From Torulaspora globosa (Eukaryota > Ascomycota > Saccharomycetes > Saccharomycetales > Saccharomycetaceae), in NCBI RefSeq assembly GCF_014133895.1, contig NC_050733.1, forward strand, positions 62,001 to 126,000: a stretch of 64,000 nt of DNA, written 5' to 3'. Positions 1-8,615 of the stretch are shown one piece after another (the first letter of the stretch is position 1; each line of letters starts with the position of its first letter). The translations under genes were made by a program, and so were the position numbers. A model generated the notes under the pieces. The model had not been told where the DNA came from, did not search any database, and worked only from the letters and a program-made list of their open reading frames with translations.

Positions 1-933
1 GGCTGGTCCATAAACCTGCTTGAATCCAAGTTACAAGTGGTCTCCAAAACCATTCCGTACGCCGAGCTCAGGGGATTGCATCTTGCTGATCTTGGAGTTA
101 AGGATTCTGTGCTTCTGAGGTTGATAACGAAAGCTCCGTCTGAGCCAACTCAGCTGCCACCAACAGATAAACAATCGACAGCAGAGGAAAACGTCGACGA
201 CAGAACTCCCGTCCCGGAGACTGAGGAAAACGTCGATGACAGAACTCCTGTTCTTGATACCGAGGAACCAGCCGGCAAGAAGCAGAGCTTGCACAAAGTG
301 TCAGCATTTGTACCACCAGAAACGTCGATCACATCCAAGGTGCATAACGAGGTGGAAAATGATGATGATTACGAAATGACTGTGGATGAGGCAAGAGCAT
401 ATCAAAAAATGCTCTCGAAACAAAGAGGTAACCTTGGTGGGCCTTTGCTATCGAAACGGCTTCGCCAGGCAAGAGAAGAAGTTCACAAGCGTGCAGTCAC
501 CGAATGCGTTGTCAGGATTCGGTTTCCTGATCTCAATCACATCGAGGTTACTTTTAGGCCAGACGAAAATATGGACACAGTCTATAAAGTCGTTTCGGAA
601 TCGATATTACCGGAACATTCAGAGTTCACGTTATCCCAGCCTCATCCATACATTACATATCCTAGGGATGAGAGAAAATTGGTAGACGACCTGGCTTTTG
701 GCTCCAAAACACTGCTGGTGTTCAAGTCAGACAAAGAAGGTCCCTACCTCAGTAACGCTGTCTTGGAACAGGCAAAACAACTTGGGGAGGCCGACGATAT
801 CCGATTGGACCAAATCAACCATAGAGCAGATACAAATGGCGTAGGTTTGAAAACTAAAACGAAATCCAAACCTTCATGGCAAGCATCAAAAATGGAAAAC
901 GTACCAAAATGGCTCAGGCTGAACAAAAAATAG
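1..933 (+). CDS. UBX4: UBX-domain Cdc48 cofactor (Ubx4 ortholog), 5' truncated
   Basis: The reading frame is open from base 1, so the N-terminus lies left of the window; 310 residues are visible before the stop. The visible part has a variable Glu/Pro/Thr-rich linker with a duplicated 'EENVDDRTPV' unit. It is followed by a ubiquitin-like UBX domain (roughly visible residues 165-250) that holds 'VRIRFPDLNHIEVTFRP' and ends near 'KTLLVFKSD'. UBX4 proteins of the ASPL/TUG type bind the Cdc48/p97 ATPase and modulate degradation of ubiquitinated substrates; that role comes from the family. It converges on SOV1 with a gap of under 30 bases, the same convergent pair as YMR067C/YMR066W. The ATG is outside the window. 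Confidence 0.9.
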   Translation, partial: GWSINLLESKLQVVSKTIPYAELRGLHLADLGVKDSVLLRLITKAPSEPTQLPPTDKQSTAEENVDDRTPVPETEENVDDRTPVLDTEEPAGKKQSLHKVSAFVPPETSITSKVHNEVENDDDYEMTVDEARAYQKMLSKQRGNLGGPLLSKRLRQAREEVHKRAVTECVVRIRFPDLNHIEVTFRPDENMDTVYKVVSESILPEHSEFTLSQPHPYITYPRDERKLVDDLAFGSKTLLVFKSDKEGPYLSNAVLEQAKQLGEADDIRLDQINHRADTNGVGLKTKTKSKPSWQASKMENVPKWLRLNKK

Positions 934-961
934 TTGAATCTTTCGAAAAAGAAGATGCTAC

Positions 962-3595
962 TTATATGACTGAGTCCCTACTATGTACATTATCTATCAA
1001 TTCTTGCATATTCGAAGGCGAGAACTGCAGTTCTTCCAAGGCCTCCGAAACAAGGAAGAAATTTTTATCGTCTGGATATTTTTGTTTCTGCAGCAACAAA
1101 ATGTCTTCTATCAGTTTACTATAGTTATTGATCTCTTTAACTGTGCCCTCAGGTCCGAAATTATTCTTTGGTAGCTGATCAGAAAAGCCAGGTTCCGCGC
1201 CTGTCAATTGATCAAGAGTAGCCCGGCCCTTAAGCTGTCGCCGTTCAAGCATTATATGCTCTCTGTCCAATCCTTTCCTCAGATAATCCGATAAGTTTTT
1301 AGGAAATGAGAGACCGTGTACCTCTATCATTGCTGCCAGGATACCGGGGATGGCCTGCCAATCTCTTTTCTTCATGAAAGTCACCAAAATTGTGAAGTAC
1401 ATACGCTCATCAGGTAAAATATTATCATCGTTGACCATAGTGCGGAACAGTGTTCTTATCGAGAAATTCGGATGTACTTTAGTGGCTTTAACAATTTTTG
1501 AAGCGTTCTCCTTCCAAACTCCATAGTTCGATTTCATCTCGACAGTATGCAGTTCCCGAGCAAAAACGTAGTAATAACTTGAACAGAGCTTCCAAATTTC
1601 GGCGTATAAGCCCCTTGTTATATCGCGACGATTGTAAAAGCTAGTTCTGTCCGCATCTGGAGGGTTACTCTGTACTCTTTTCTCTTCCAGGATGCGATTG
1701 ATCAAAGTGAAAGAGTTCTCAAAATCATCAGACTGTCTATAAAACATCAGCAGCTTACTCAGAAAGACAGAATTATAAGGCACACCAAGAGAGCTCATCC
1801 TATCCAATATCTGGGAAACTTTCTTTTGATATGCCTCCCGCTGTTTCCTACGTCTCACCGCCTGCAGAGCATAATACTCAATAAATTCCGCGTAGTGATG
1901 AGCATTTGCTTCGGAGAAGAAGTGTTCATTCGAGCCAGCCTTATGTTGTCCACACTGTTTTGAAGCTTGTTCCATACTGGAGAGCACTTTCATTGCATCT
2001 GCTTCTCGTCCAGAAGCCAATAGAAGTTTAAGCACGCTGTGGAAGCTCTTGGAGGGTGAAAGTAAATCTTTATCTCTCAAAGATGATACTATAAGGCCTT
2101 CAACCGTTTTGGTCAGCAACGGATCTTTGACAAGTGAGTCTATGCTATCAAACAACAAATCCTGACACATCGAATTATCAACATTGGCCTCTTTCACAAT
2201 GCGATCAAAAGTATTCTGAAGCTTCTCCAGGCAAAAGTCGGCAATTTCTGGAGACATATGAGTCTGGAGTGAGCTCTTCAGAGATTTAATATCTCTCAAT
2301 AGGTTTAATTTCATGCGTACCACGAAATACTGGTATCCTAATTCGGAATTTCCAACTTTATCTAAGTACGTTGCCATAACTTTGTATGCTGTATTGAAAT
2401 TCTTCCTGAAAAGGTGATAATCTGCAACAGTCAAAAGATCATAACTGGTAGGTAGTTCTCTTTCGTTGAGATACATATCCGCCTCGTCTTCTGAAGCAAA
2501 ATCAACCGTCTTCTGTGCTCTGTCTTGACTGGAATTCAAGCCAAAGGTGGTAACTATATCCAAAAGTCTTGTTGTTAGAGCATTGGCGCTTCCTAAGTCT
2601 CTTAAAAATAGTTTCTTCTTTATGGCCAGTTTTAAAATCCTAGGACTGACATATGGATAACCAGGAAACTTTTCGTCTAACATAGCCAGTAATCTTTCGA
2701 ATTTTTGTAAGTAATTTGCCCGCAATGCTACCATCATCCCCATTTCGTACCACCATCTTTCATCGACTTTCTCCCTATTAGTTTCAAAGAGATTGTATGC
2801 TTTTCTGTACAGGCCATAATTCACAAGTGATTCGATGTAGAAAGACTCATTGACTGGATCCATCCTGACGTTACCGCGGGCATAAATCAGATTGCCCGCC
2901 AGAAAGATGCCCCGTTTCCGCCTTCCCTCGATCGGTACAATCTTTGCTAGTTCAAAGGCTTCCACCAGTTGCTCTATCGATAAAACCTTAGATCCGATAG
3001 GCTTTTTCTTGTTATTGAGGTCAGTCAAGATCTCGTATATCAAATCCAAGCTCATAAGATAAGTCTCATTCTCTGAAGATGGCATAAATAAACTGGAAAC
3101 TAAGCCTGCTTCCAATTCTTTTTCAGAGTCTACTCTTTCATGCAGCATATCATCTCTCCTTGTTTCGCGCAAAGCCCTCAACTGTTCCTTATTCATGGTT
3201 TCGAATCGCTTGATTTCCAAACTAGCCTCCTGAAGCAAATAACTAAACAGAACGTTGGCTTTATCATCGTCAGTGACGCCTTCTGCGGTCAACTGTTTCT
3301 TTAGACTCTTGAAATTGCTAGAGCTCCGCTTAAAAGTGGAACTGGCCCGCTCAAAGTAGCCAAGCATGACATCTTCTAAGGATTTTTCAACATCAAGTTC
3401 CTCAAATTCCAGGCCTCTTAATCCTTTCTGCATTTCATTCAATCCATTTCCGTTCAGATTCGAGCTCCTCTCATCTCGCAGCAGCTTCTTGCTCTTCAAC
3501 GCAGTTATATGGCTGGTCGACGGTCCTCTTTTCCTATAAAAGCGAACATTAGTTCTCAACAGAGATCGGAGAGCCAAATGAGTCGATCTCATCAT
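962..3595 (-). CDS. SOV1: Mitochondrial PPR-like protein Sov1
   Basis: 877 residues, close to the roughly 900 of S. cerevisiae Sov1. In that yeast it is needed for expression of the mitochondrially encoded ribosomal protein Var1. The N-terminus (MMRSTHLALRSLLRTNVRF) is rich in Arg, Ser and Leu and lacks acidic residues, as in a mitochondrial presequence. The rest is a long helical protein with degenerate PPR-like helix pairs and no catalytic motif visible. Identity rests on overall resemblance and on its place between UBX4 and KAR5/AEP1 in the YMR series. Two adjacent ATG codons open the frame; I took the first. Whether a Var1 gene is its target in this species is inference. Confidence 0.85.
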   Translation of the reverse strand: MMRSTHLALRSLLRTNVRFYRKRGPSTSHITALKSKKLLRDERSSNLNGNGLNEMQKGLRGLEFEELDVEKSLEDVMLGYFERASSTFKRSSSNFKSLKKQLTAEGVTDDDKANVLFSYLLQEASLEIKRFETMNKEQLRALRETRRDDMLHERVDSEKELEAGLVSSLFMPSSENETYLMSLDLIYEILTDLNNKKKPIGSKVLSIEQLVEAFELAKIVPIEGRRKRGIFLAGNLIYARGNVRMDPVNESFYIESLVNYGLYRKAYNLFETNREKVDERWWYEMGMMVALRANYLQKFERLLAMLDEKFPGYPYVSPRILKLAIKKKLFLRDLGSANALTTRLLDIVTTFGLNSSQDRAQKTVDFASEDEADMYLNERELPTSYDLLTVADYHLFRKNFNTAYKVMATYLDKVGNSELGYQYFVVRMKLNLLRDIKSLKSSLQTHMSPEIADFCLEKLQNTFDRIVKEANVDNSMCQDLLFDSIDSLVKDPLLTKTVEGLIVSSLRDKDLLSPSKSFHSVLKLLLASGREADAMKVLSSMEQASKQCGQHKAGSNEHFFSEANAHHYAEFIEYYALQAVRRRKQREAYQKKVSQILDRMSSLGVPYNSVFLSKLLMFYRQSDDFENSFTLINRILEEKRVQSNPPDADRTSFYNRRDITRGLYAEIWKLCSSYYYVFARELHTVEMKSNYGVWKENASKIVKATKVHPNFSIRTLFRTMVNDDNILPDERMYFTILVTFMKKRDWQAIPGILAAMIEVHGLSFPKNLSDYLRKGLDREHIMLERRQLKGRATLDQLTGAEPGFSDQLPKNNFGPEGTVKEINNYSKLIEDILLLQKQKYPDDKNFFLVSEALEELQFSPSNMQELIDNVHSRDSVI

Positions 3596-3800
3596 CTTTA
3601 AACCATCAACCCTTGAGTTACCTGTCGCGATGACCTTTCTGATATCTCTGATGCCAGGTATTTTTGAAGCGAGGCGACACCTCTTTCAACGCCAGTAAAT
3701 AAGAATGGCCAACCGAAGCAAGAAACAACCTCGCTAGGATACAAGGTTACTAGTTATTGACTTGATCCCGCTAGATACTACACATGAATTTAAGATACAA

Positions 3801-5057
3801 TTATTTTTTCTTCCCACTTTTCAAACGACCCTCGAAACCGGCTCTTTTCTTGGAGCCTGCTGTGCCAGTAAACTTGCGCTTCATTTTCTGCTGCTTCGAC
3901 CTCTTTACACCTTTATTCTCCCTTCTTATCTTCAGGTTCTCCTCTCTTCTCTTTTGCTTCTCAGCTATCGTCGACGCTACGCTCTTCTGGCGTTCTTTCC
4001 ATTCTAAAGCGGATTTCCTCTTTTTGGCCTCTTTTCTCTTCAAGGCCTTACGGAGTAGTTTTTCGTCATCCTTCAGTTTTACACCCTCAGCCTGTAGTGT
4101 GGCACGCTGCCACTTGCTTTTCTCTTTCAGTTTGATCTGCTCTAGTTCGTCTTTTGACTCCAGTTTCTGCTTCTTGGCTTCAACCAGCTTGAGATGAGCC
4201 CTCACGTCGTTATTAGCGGGCCCTTTCTTCTTCGCGGTCCTTCTCAGGTTTTGCAAGTTCGAAGCGACTGCATCGCCGTCATCGAATATTATATTCTGGA
4301 ACATCACTTGACTTGCTATGTTGTCATCTGCTGCCTTGTGTCTCTTTCTATCGCTCTCGCCATCCATCTGGTTGTCAGAGTCGCCATCATCGTCAGAATC
4401 GCTGTTGTCGCTTCCATTGGGCTCCTCCTCGTCCTGCTGCTGACGCTGTCTTCGGTTTTTGTTCTCCAGCTTCCGTTTCCTCTCTGCGAGGATCGCTTCT
4501 CTGGAGCTTGGCGCTCCCTTCACCTTTGTACCGGGAGCTTTTCTCTTCTCCTTCAGTTCCTGGATCTTAGCCTGCAGTTTAGACCTCAGGGCGTCGAGAT
4601 TCTTCTTGCTTCCACCTTCTGGCTGCTTCTTGGCGTCTTTTTGCGGCTCCTCACCTGCCGGAGCCTCTGGGGCCACCTCGTTACCTTCGTCATCGAAAAT
4701 CACACCAATCTTCCCGTCTTCCTCCGCAGAGTCCCTCTCCGGCGTGCTACTCTCACCGGCCCCCTCAATTGCCGCTGCAGCCTCCTTCAACTTGAATTTC
4801 TCGCCGGGCAGACTGACGGGCTTGGCGTTATTCTCTCTCTTCTTCATCACCTCCAAACTGCTCAATGTTTCATCATCCATCTGGTCGGGATCCAACTTCT
4901 TGACCTTATCCTCCCTGGCCTGGCTCTTGCTTTTCTTCTTTGCCTTCCACTGTTCCTGTGTCTTGTCATCGTAGTAGTACTTGGCAGGAATAAGGGCAAG
5001 CAGCCCCTCAAAAGCGTTCGAATTCGACCTCAGCCGCTCCTCCAGCGTATTAGACAT
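3801..5057 (-). CDS. RRP14: Ribosome biogenesis protein Rrp14 (SURF6 family)
   Basis: 418 residues beginning MSNTLEERLRSNSNAFEGL. A longer frame exists upstream, but this ATG matches the yeast Rrp14 N-terminus. The N-terminal block carries the family signature 'IPAKYYYDD' near residue 25. The middle is acidic, with Asp/Ser runs. The C-terminal half is a very basic helical SURF6 domain rich in Lys, Arg and Gln that ends in a lysine tail. SURF6 proteins act in the nucleolus in 40S and 60S pre-rRNA processing. It is divergent from TEF4 as in S. cerevisiae (YKL082C/YKL081W). The shared upstream region has two PAC boxes and one RRPE, the usual ribosome-biogenesis promoter code. Confidence 0.95.
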   Translation of the reverse strand: MSNTLEERLRSNSNAFEGLLALIPAKYYYDDKTQEQWKAKKKSKSQAREDKVKKLDPDQMDDETLSSLEVMKKRENNAKPVSLPGEKFKLKEAAAAIEGAGESSTPERDSAEEDGKIGVIFDDEGNEVAPEAPAGEEPQKDAKKQPEGGSKKNLDALRSKLQAKIQELKEKRKAPGTKVKGAPSSREAILAERKRKLENKNRRQRQQQDEEEPNGSDNSDSDDDGDSDNQMDGESDRKRHKAADDNIASQVMFQNIIFDDGDAVASNLQNLRRTAKKKGPANNDVRAHLKLVEAKKQKLESKDELEQIKLKEKSKWQRATLQAEGVKLKDDEKLLRKALKRKEAKKRKSALEWKERQKSVASTIAEKQKRREENLKIRRENKGVKRSKQQKMKRKFTGTAGSKKRAGFEGRLKSGKKK

Positions 5058-5516
5058 CGCAACCCACCTAGAACCCAGCACACGAGCCAACACTTCACCT
5101 CATCGCATCCCATCTCTAGCAGCTCATCGCCTAAAACTTTTCTATATGGCAGGGCATCGTACATTTTTCAGTCACGTGATACGGCCGGTTTCGCATCCAA
5201 TTTCAGAGCCAAGCCGAGCAAGCTGGCGCTCTGCCACCTGGAGGCTCGTCAAATGGCTTGACCATCGATTGCAAGCTGTCTGACGCGCCATTGACCAGCG
5301 GTCGCTGCTTTTGCCCCGTTCTTTACGCTGCTTTGAAGACCTAACAGCGTTTATGAGTGGGTTGTGTGCCGGGTAACGGGAAAATTTTTCATTCTGAGCC
5401 CTCGAGGCTGTTAAAAGAATGAGCAGCATACAGAACTCGCAACCACTTAGATCTCTGTATATTTGATCTTACGTTGATTTATCCAGTGTTTGTGCTCTCA
5501 ATCGCTGCTGCCAAAC
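5058..5516. promoter_or_regulatory. RRP14-TEF4 divergent promoter
   Basis: This 459-base intergenic region has two PAC boxes read on the minus strand (CTCATCGC at 5099-5106 and 5123-5130). It also has a CACGTG inside 5170-5180, a Reb1-type CGGGTAA at 5370-5376, and an RRPE (AAAATTTTTCA) at 5381-5391. PAC and RRPE are established marks of yeast ribosome-biogenesis genes and would serve RRP14. The Reb1-type site probably keeps the region nucleosome-free. No clear Rap1 site for TEF4 was found by eye. Functions of the sites are inferred from consensus matches. Confidence 0.6.
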
Positions 5517-6976
5517 ATGTCTGTGGGTACTCTATACGCCTGCCGCTCCCCAAGGGTTAGACTCGTAAAAGCTTTGATTAAGTACTTGAAGCTTGACATC
5601 GAAATTGTCAATGCAGCGGAGAGTGCTCAGTTTGCGGAATTGTTCCCACTGAAAAAAATGCCAGCATTTGTTGATGCCAAGGGATACAAGTTGACCGAGA
5701 CGATTGCTATCGCTTATTACTGTAAGTTTACGTTGATATGATGGTTTGCGAGCAAAGTGCTGGACGGGATATTCAAGCAAATGATGAGAAATTTCAATTT
5801 TATACAGTTATCCCTGTCTGAATGGGTATCAAAAAGGTAACCACTCGTGTGTCGATATTTTTGACTCTGATTGATTGGATTGACAGTACCAGCACTTGGC
5901 TTGCAGCGTAGATGTTCTTTGACCAGTTACTAACGAGCCGATTAGTCGTTTCTTTGGCGAGTGACGAAAAAGCGAAGACGACGTTGCTAGGTGGCAGTGC
6001 CAAGGAGAAGGCTGATATCTTGAGATGGGCTTCTGTTGCCAACCAAGAGGTCTCAAGCGCATTTATGAACCCTCTCTTTGTGCTTCTGGGCCGCCAGCCG
6101 TACAACAAGAAGGTGGTTGAGTCCAGTCTTGCTGAACTTGATCTGCTAGCTCAATTTTTCGAACAGAGGTTGAGGGAGTTCACCTACTTGGCTGCTGAAA
6201 GAATCACCCTTGGTGATCTGGTTGGTGCTGTCGCCTGGGCCCTTCCTCTTGGCATGATCTGTGGTCCTGAGTTCAGGGAAAGACACCCTTACTTGACCAG
6301 ATGGTTCAACACCGTTTTGGCTTCTCCAATCTTCAAAGAAGAATACAGCGACTTCAAATTTGCTGAAAAGACAATTGAAGCACCAAAGAAGCCAAAGGCT
6401 GAGAAGCCAAAGAAGGATGCTGAACCAGCCAAGCCAGCCGCCAAGAAGGAAGAACCAGAGGACGCCGAGCCAGCTGCTCCAAAGAAGCCAAAACATCCTC
6501 TAGAGGCTCTTGGCAAGTCCACTTTCGTTCTAGACGAATGGAAGAGAAAGTACTCCAACGAGGACACCAGATCAGTCGCTTTGCCATGGTTCTGGGAGCA
6601 CTACAACCCTGAAGAATACTCCATCTGGAAGGTCGACTACAAGTACAACGACGAATTGACTTTGACCTTCATGTCCAACAACTTGGTCGGTGGTTTTTTC
6701 AACAGATTGTCCGCCTCCACCAAGTACATGTTCGGTTGTTTAGTCGTCTACGGTGAAAACAACAACAACGGTATCACCGGTGCTATGATGATCAGAGGCC
6801 AGGACAACGTCCCAGCCTTCGACGTCGCTCCAGACTGGGAATCCTACTCTTACACCAAGTTGGACCCATCCAACGAACAAGACAAGGAATTCATCAACAA
6901 CATGTGGGCTTGGGACAAGCCTGTCATTGCCAATGGCGAATCCAGAGAAATCGTCGACGGTAAAGTGTTGAAATGA
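5517..6976 (+). CDS. TEF4: Translation elongation factor eEF1B gamma, spliced
   Basis: Two exons, 5517-5721 and 5946-6976, give 411 residues, against 412 in S. cerevisiae Tef4. The splice falls after Tyr-Tyr in the GST-like N-terminal domain; joining T with TC restores 'YYFVSLAS', which matches the conserved yeast frame. Exon 2 continues the GST fold, then a Lys/Pro/Glu/Ala-rich linker (about residues 220-255). It ends in the highly conserved EF1G domain containing 'LPWFWEHYNPEEYS' and 'NNMWAWDKP'. The protein stabilises the eEF1B nucleotide-exchange complex that recharges eEF1A. Codon use becomes strongly biased in the 3' half, as in highly expressed genes. The intron position is the same as in YKL081W. 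Confidence 0.97.
5722..5945 (+). other. TEF4 intron
   Basis: 224-nt spliceosomal intron with donor GTAAGT at 5722-5727, branch site TACTAAC at 5928-5934 and acceptor TAG at 5943-5945. An AG only three bases past the branch site (5936-5937) is too close to be used. The intron hosts a box C/D snoRNA (see the ncRNA entry), as in S. cerevisiae. Its length is set by that guest RNA. Confidence 0.93.
5774..5877 (+). ncRNA. snR38: snR38-like box C/D snoRNA in the TEF4 intron
   Basis: C box ATGATGA at 5781-5787, D' box CTGA at 5818-5821 and D box CTGA at 5867-5870. Directly upstream of D' is ACAGTTATCCCTGT (5804-5817), complementary to the conserved 25S rRNA stretch ACAGGGATAACTGT. Counting five nucleotides from the D' box places 2'-O-methylation on the second G of the GGG, consistent with the known snR38 target (LSU Gm2815 in S. 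cerevisiae numbering, from memory). The flanks CAAGCAA (5774-5780) and TTGATTG (5871-5877) form a terminal stem with one mismatch. Ends are approximate. The host gene is the same as in S. cerevisiae. Confidence 0.9.
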
Positions 6977-7174
6977 TCGTAATGTAGCATTGTATAATCG
7001 AATACCATTTGAGCTTATGGTCTTTTAATTCGTCGTGCGGGATGACAGCTGGAAGAGATAATAAAGCAGCCAGTCAGCAACCAACAACAGCAGTCCCTGA
7101 AACGCATTGTAAAGACTATCGAATTGCGATTTGAATCCTGTTGCGGGCAACGATTGGTGACTGCTTCACGAGAG

Positions 7175-8353
7175 ATGTCCACTGCTTTGTATACTGCGAA
7201 CGATTTTATCCTTCTTTCGCTGCCTGAGAAGACGAAACCCGCAAACTCGCCTAACTCAAGTGCCGATGCCTGGCTGCAGGAGGGATTGATTGGCGGCAGA
7301 GCGTTTGTTTCCGACTTTAAAATACCAGAGTTCAAAATTGGGTCTTTGGATAGCTTGATAGTGGAATCTGAAGAGTTAGCAAAGTATGACAGTCAGATCG
7401 GTGGATCGATCGCTAAAATTGTGGAAATTCTAGGCGGATTATCCCAGGCGAACACTAATGCCTACAGGACGGTTCCTATAAACAATGTTCCAGTGCCAGA
7501 ATACTTGGAGAACTTCCAATGGCAAACGCGAAAGTTCAAGCTGGATAGCAGCATCAAAGAATTAATGGAGCTTATATCGAGCGAAGCGGCTCAGTTGGAT
7601 GCAGACGTGAGGGCGACTTACGCAAACTACAACAATGCTAAAACTAGCCTTGCAGCTGCAGAAAGAAAGAAGACTGGAGATTTATCTGTGAAATCATTGC
7701 ATGACGTTGTGAAACCGGAAGATTTCATTATGAACTCCGAATACTTGACCACACTTCTGATTGCAGTTCCCAAAAGTTTGAAATCTGACTTTGAAAAATC
7801 GTATGAGACCCTGGCCAACAACGTGGTTCCAGGGTCGGCAGGTATCATCTCTCAGGATTCGGAGTACATACTCTACAACGTCCATTTGTTCAAGAAGAGC
7901 GTCCAAGAGTTCTCTGCCAAGGCTAGGGAGAGAAAATTCATCCCCCGCGAGTTCAATTACTCGGAAGAGTTGATCGATCAATTGAAAAGGGAACATGACT
8001 CGGCAGCTAGTCTCGAGCAGTCCCTTCGTGTCCAGCTGGTTAGACTGGCCAAGACAGCATACGCTGATTGCTTCATCAATTGGTTCCACATCAAGGCACT
8101 GCGTGTTTACGTTGAGTCCGTACTACGTTACGGCTTGCCTCCTCATTTCAATACTAAAATCATAGCTGTGCCACCAAAGAACTTGTCCAAATGCAAGGCT
8201 GAACTCATTGAAGCGTTCGGTTTCTTAAGCGGAAATGCCTTTACAAGAGATAAACAGGGCAAAATCGTCAAGCAAGATTCCAGTTTGCATCAGTATGCGC
8301 AACTGGTTGATACTGAATATGAGCCATTTGTTATTTACGTTATTAACTTGTAG
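7175..8353 (+). CDS. VMA5: V-ATPase V1 subunit C (Vma5)
   Basis: 392 residues, the same length as S. cerevisiae Vma5. I chose the ATG that begins MSTALYTANDFILLSLP; an upstream in-frame ATG at 7124 would add 17 residues not found in the family. Conserved stretches include 'PVPEYLENFQWQTRKFKLD' near residue 120 and 'IPREFNYSEELIDQLK' near residue 255. Subunit C links the V1 sector to the peripheral stalks and the N-terminus of subunit a. It is released when V1 and V0 disassemble on glucose loss. STV1, a subunit a gene, lies in the same window but is not coregulated on visible evidence. It follows TEF4 as YKL080W follows YKL081W. Confidence 0.97.
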   Translation: MSTALYTANDFILLSLPEKTKPANSPNSSADAWLQEGLIGGRAFVSDFKIPEFKIGSLDSLIVESEELAKYDSQIGGSIAKIVEILGGLSQANTNAYRTVPINNVPVPEYLENFQWQTRKFKLDSSIKELMELISSEAAQLDADVRATYANYNNAKTSLAAAERKKTGDLSVKSLHDVVKPEDFIMNSEYLTTLLIAVPKSLKSDFEKSYETLANNVVPGSAGIISQDSEYILYNVHLFKKSVQEFSAKARERKFIPREFNYSEELIDQLKREHDSAASLEQSLRVQLVRLAKTAYADCFINWFHIKALRVYVESVLRYGLPPHFNTKIIAVPPKNLSKCKAELIEAFGFLSGNAFTRDKQGKIVKQDSSLHQYAQLVDTEYEPFVIYVINL

Positions 8354-8615
8354 CATGATATAGAGACAGCTAGGCATCTGAACGACCAATTGAGCAGGCA
8401 GATATTTCGAAAGATAGGTTACAAGTCCCAGAATCAGATCAGCATCTTGGAAAGAAGTCAAGACGACTTACGCCATTACAGTTTTCGTATTTTTCATTTT
8501 CCTTTGTGTATGCTGATTACTTGTGCTTGTAGGACCCTTCCGAATTAAAAAGTTTGCAAGGTCAAACCTAGAAGGTGGAAGTAAAACTATCAACTTTATA
8601 ATAGGGACCGTCACG

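Noticed and set aside
5170..5180. CACGTG sites here and at 29639, 47322 and 55802 as centromere CDEI elements
   Set aside because: None is followed by an AT-rich CDEII of the right length and a CDEIII-like TTCCGAA motif, so they are taken as ordinary promoter E-boxes.
4194..5261. 355-codon plus-strand frame opposite RRP14
   Set aside because: It mirrors the Lys/Glu-rich Rrp14 coding strand, giving a Leu/Ser/Phe-rich product without family features.
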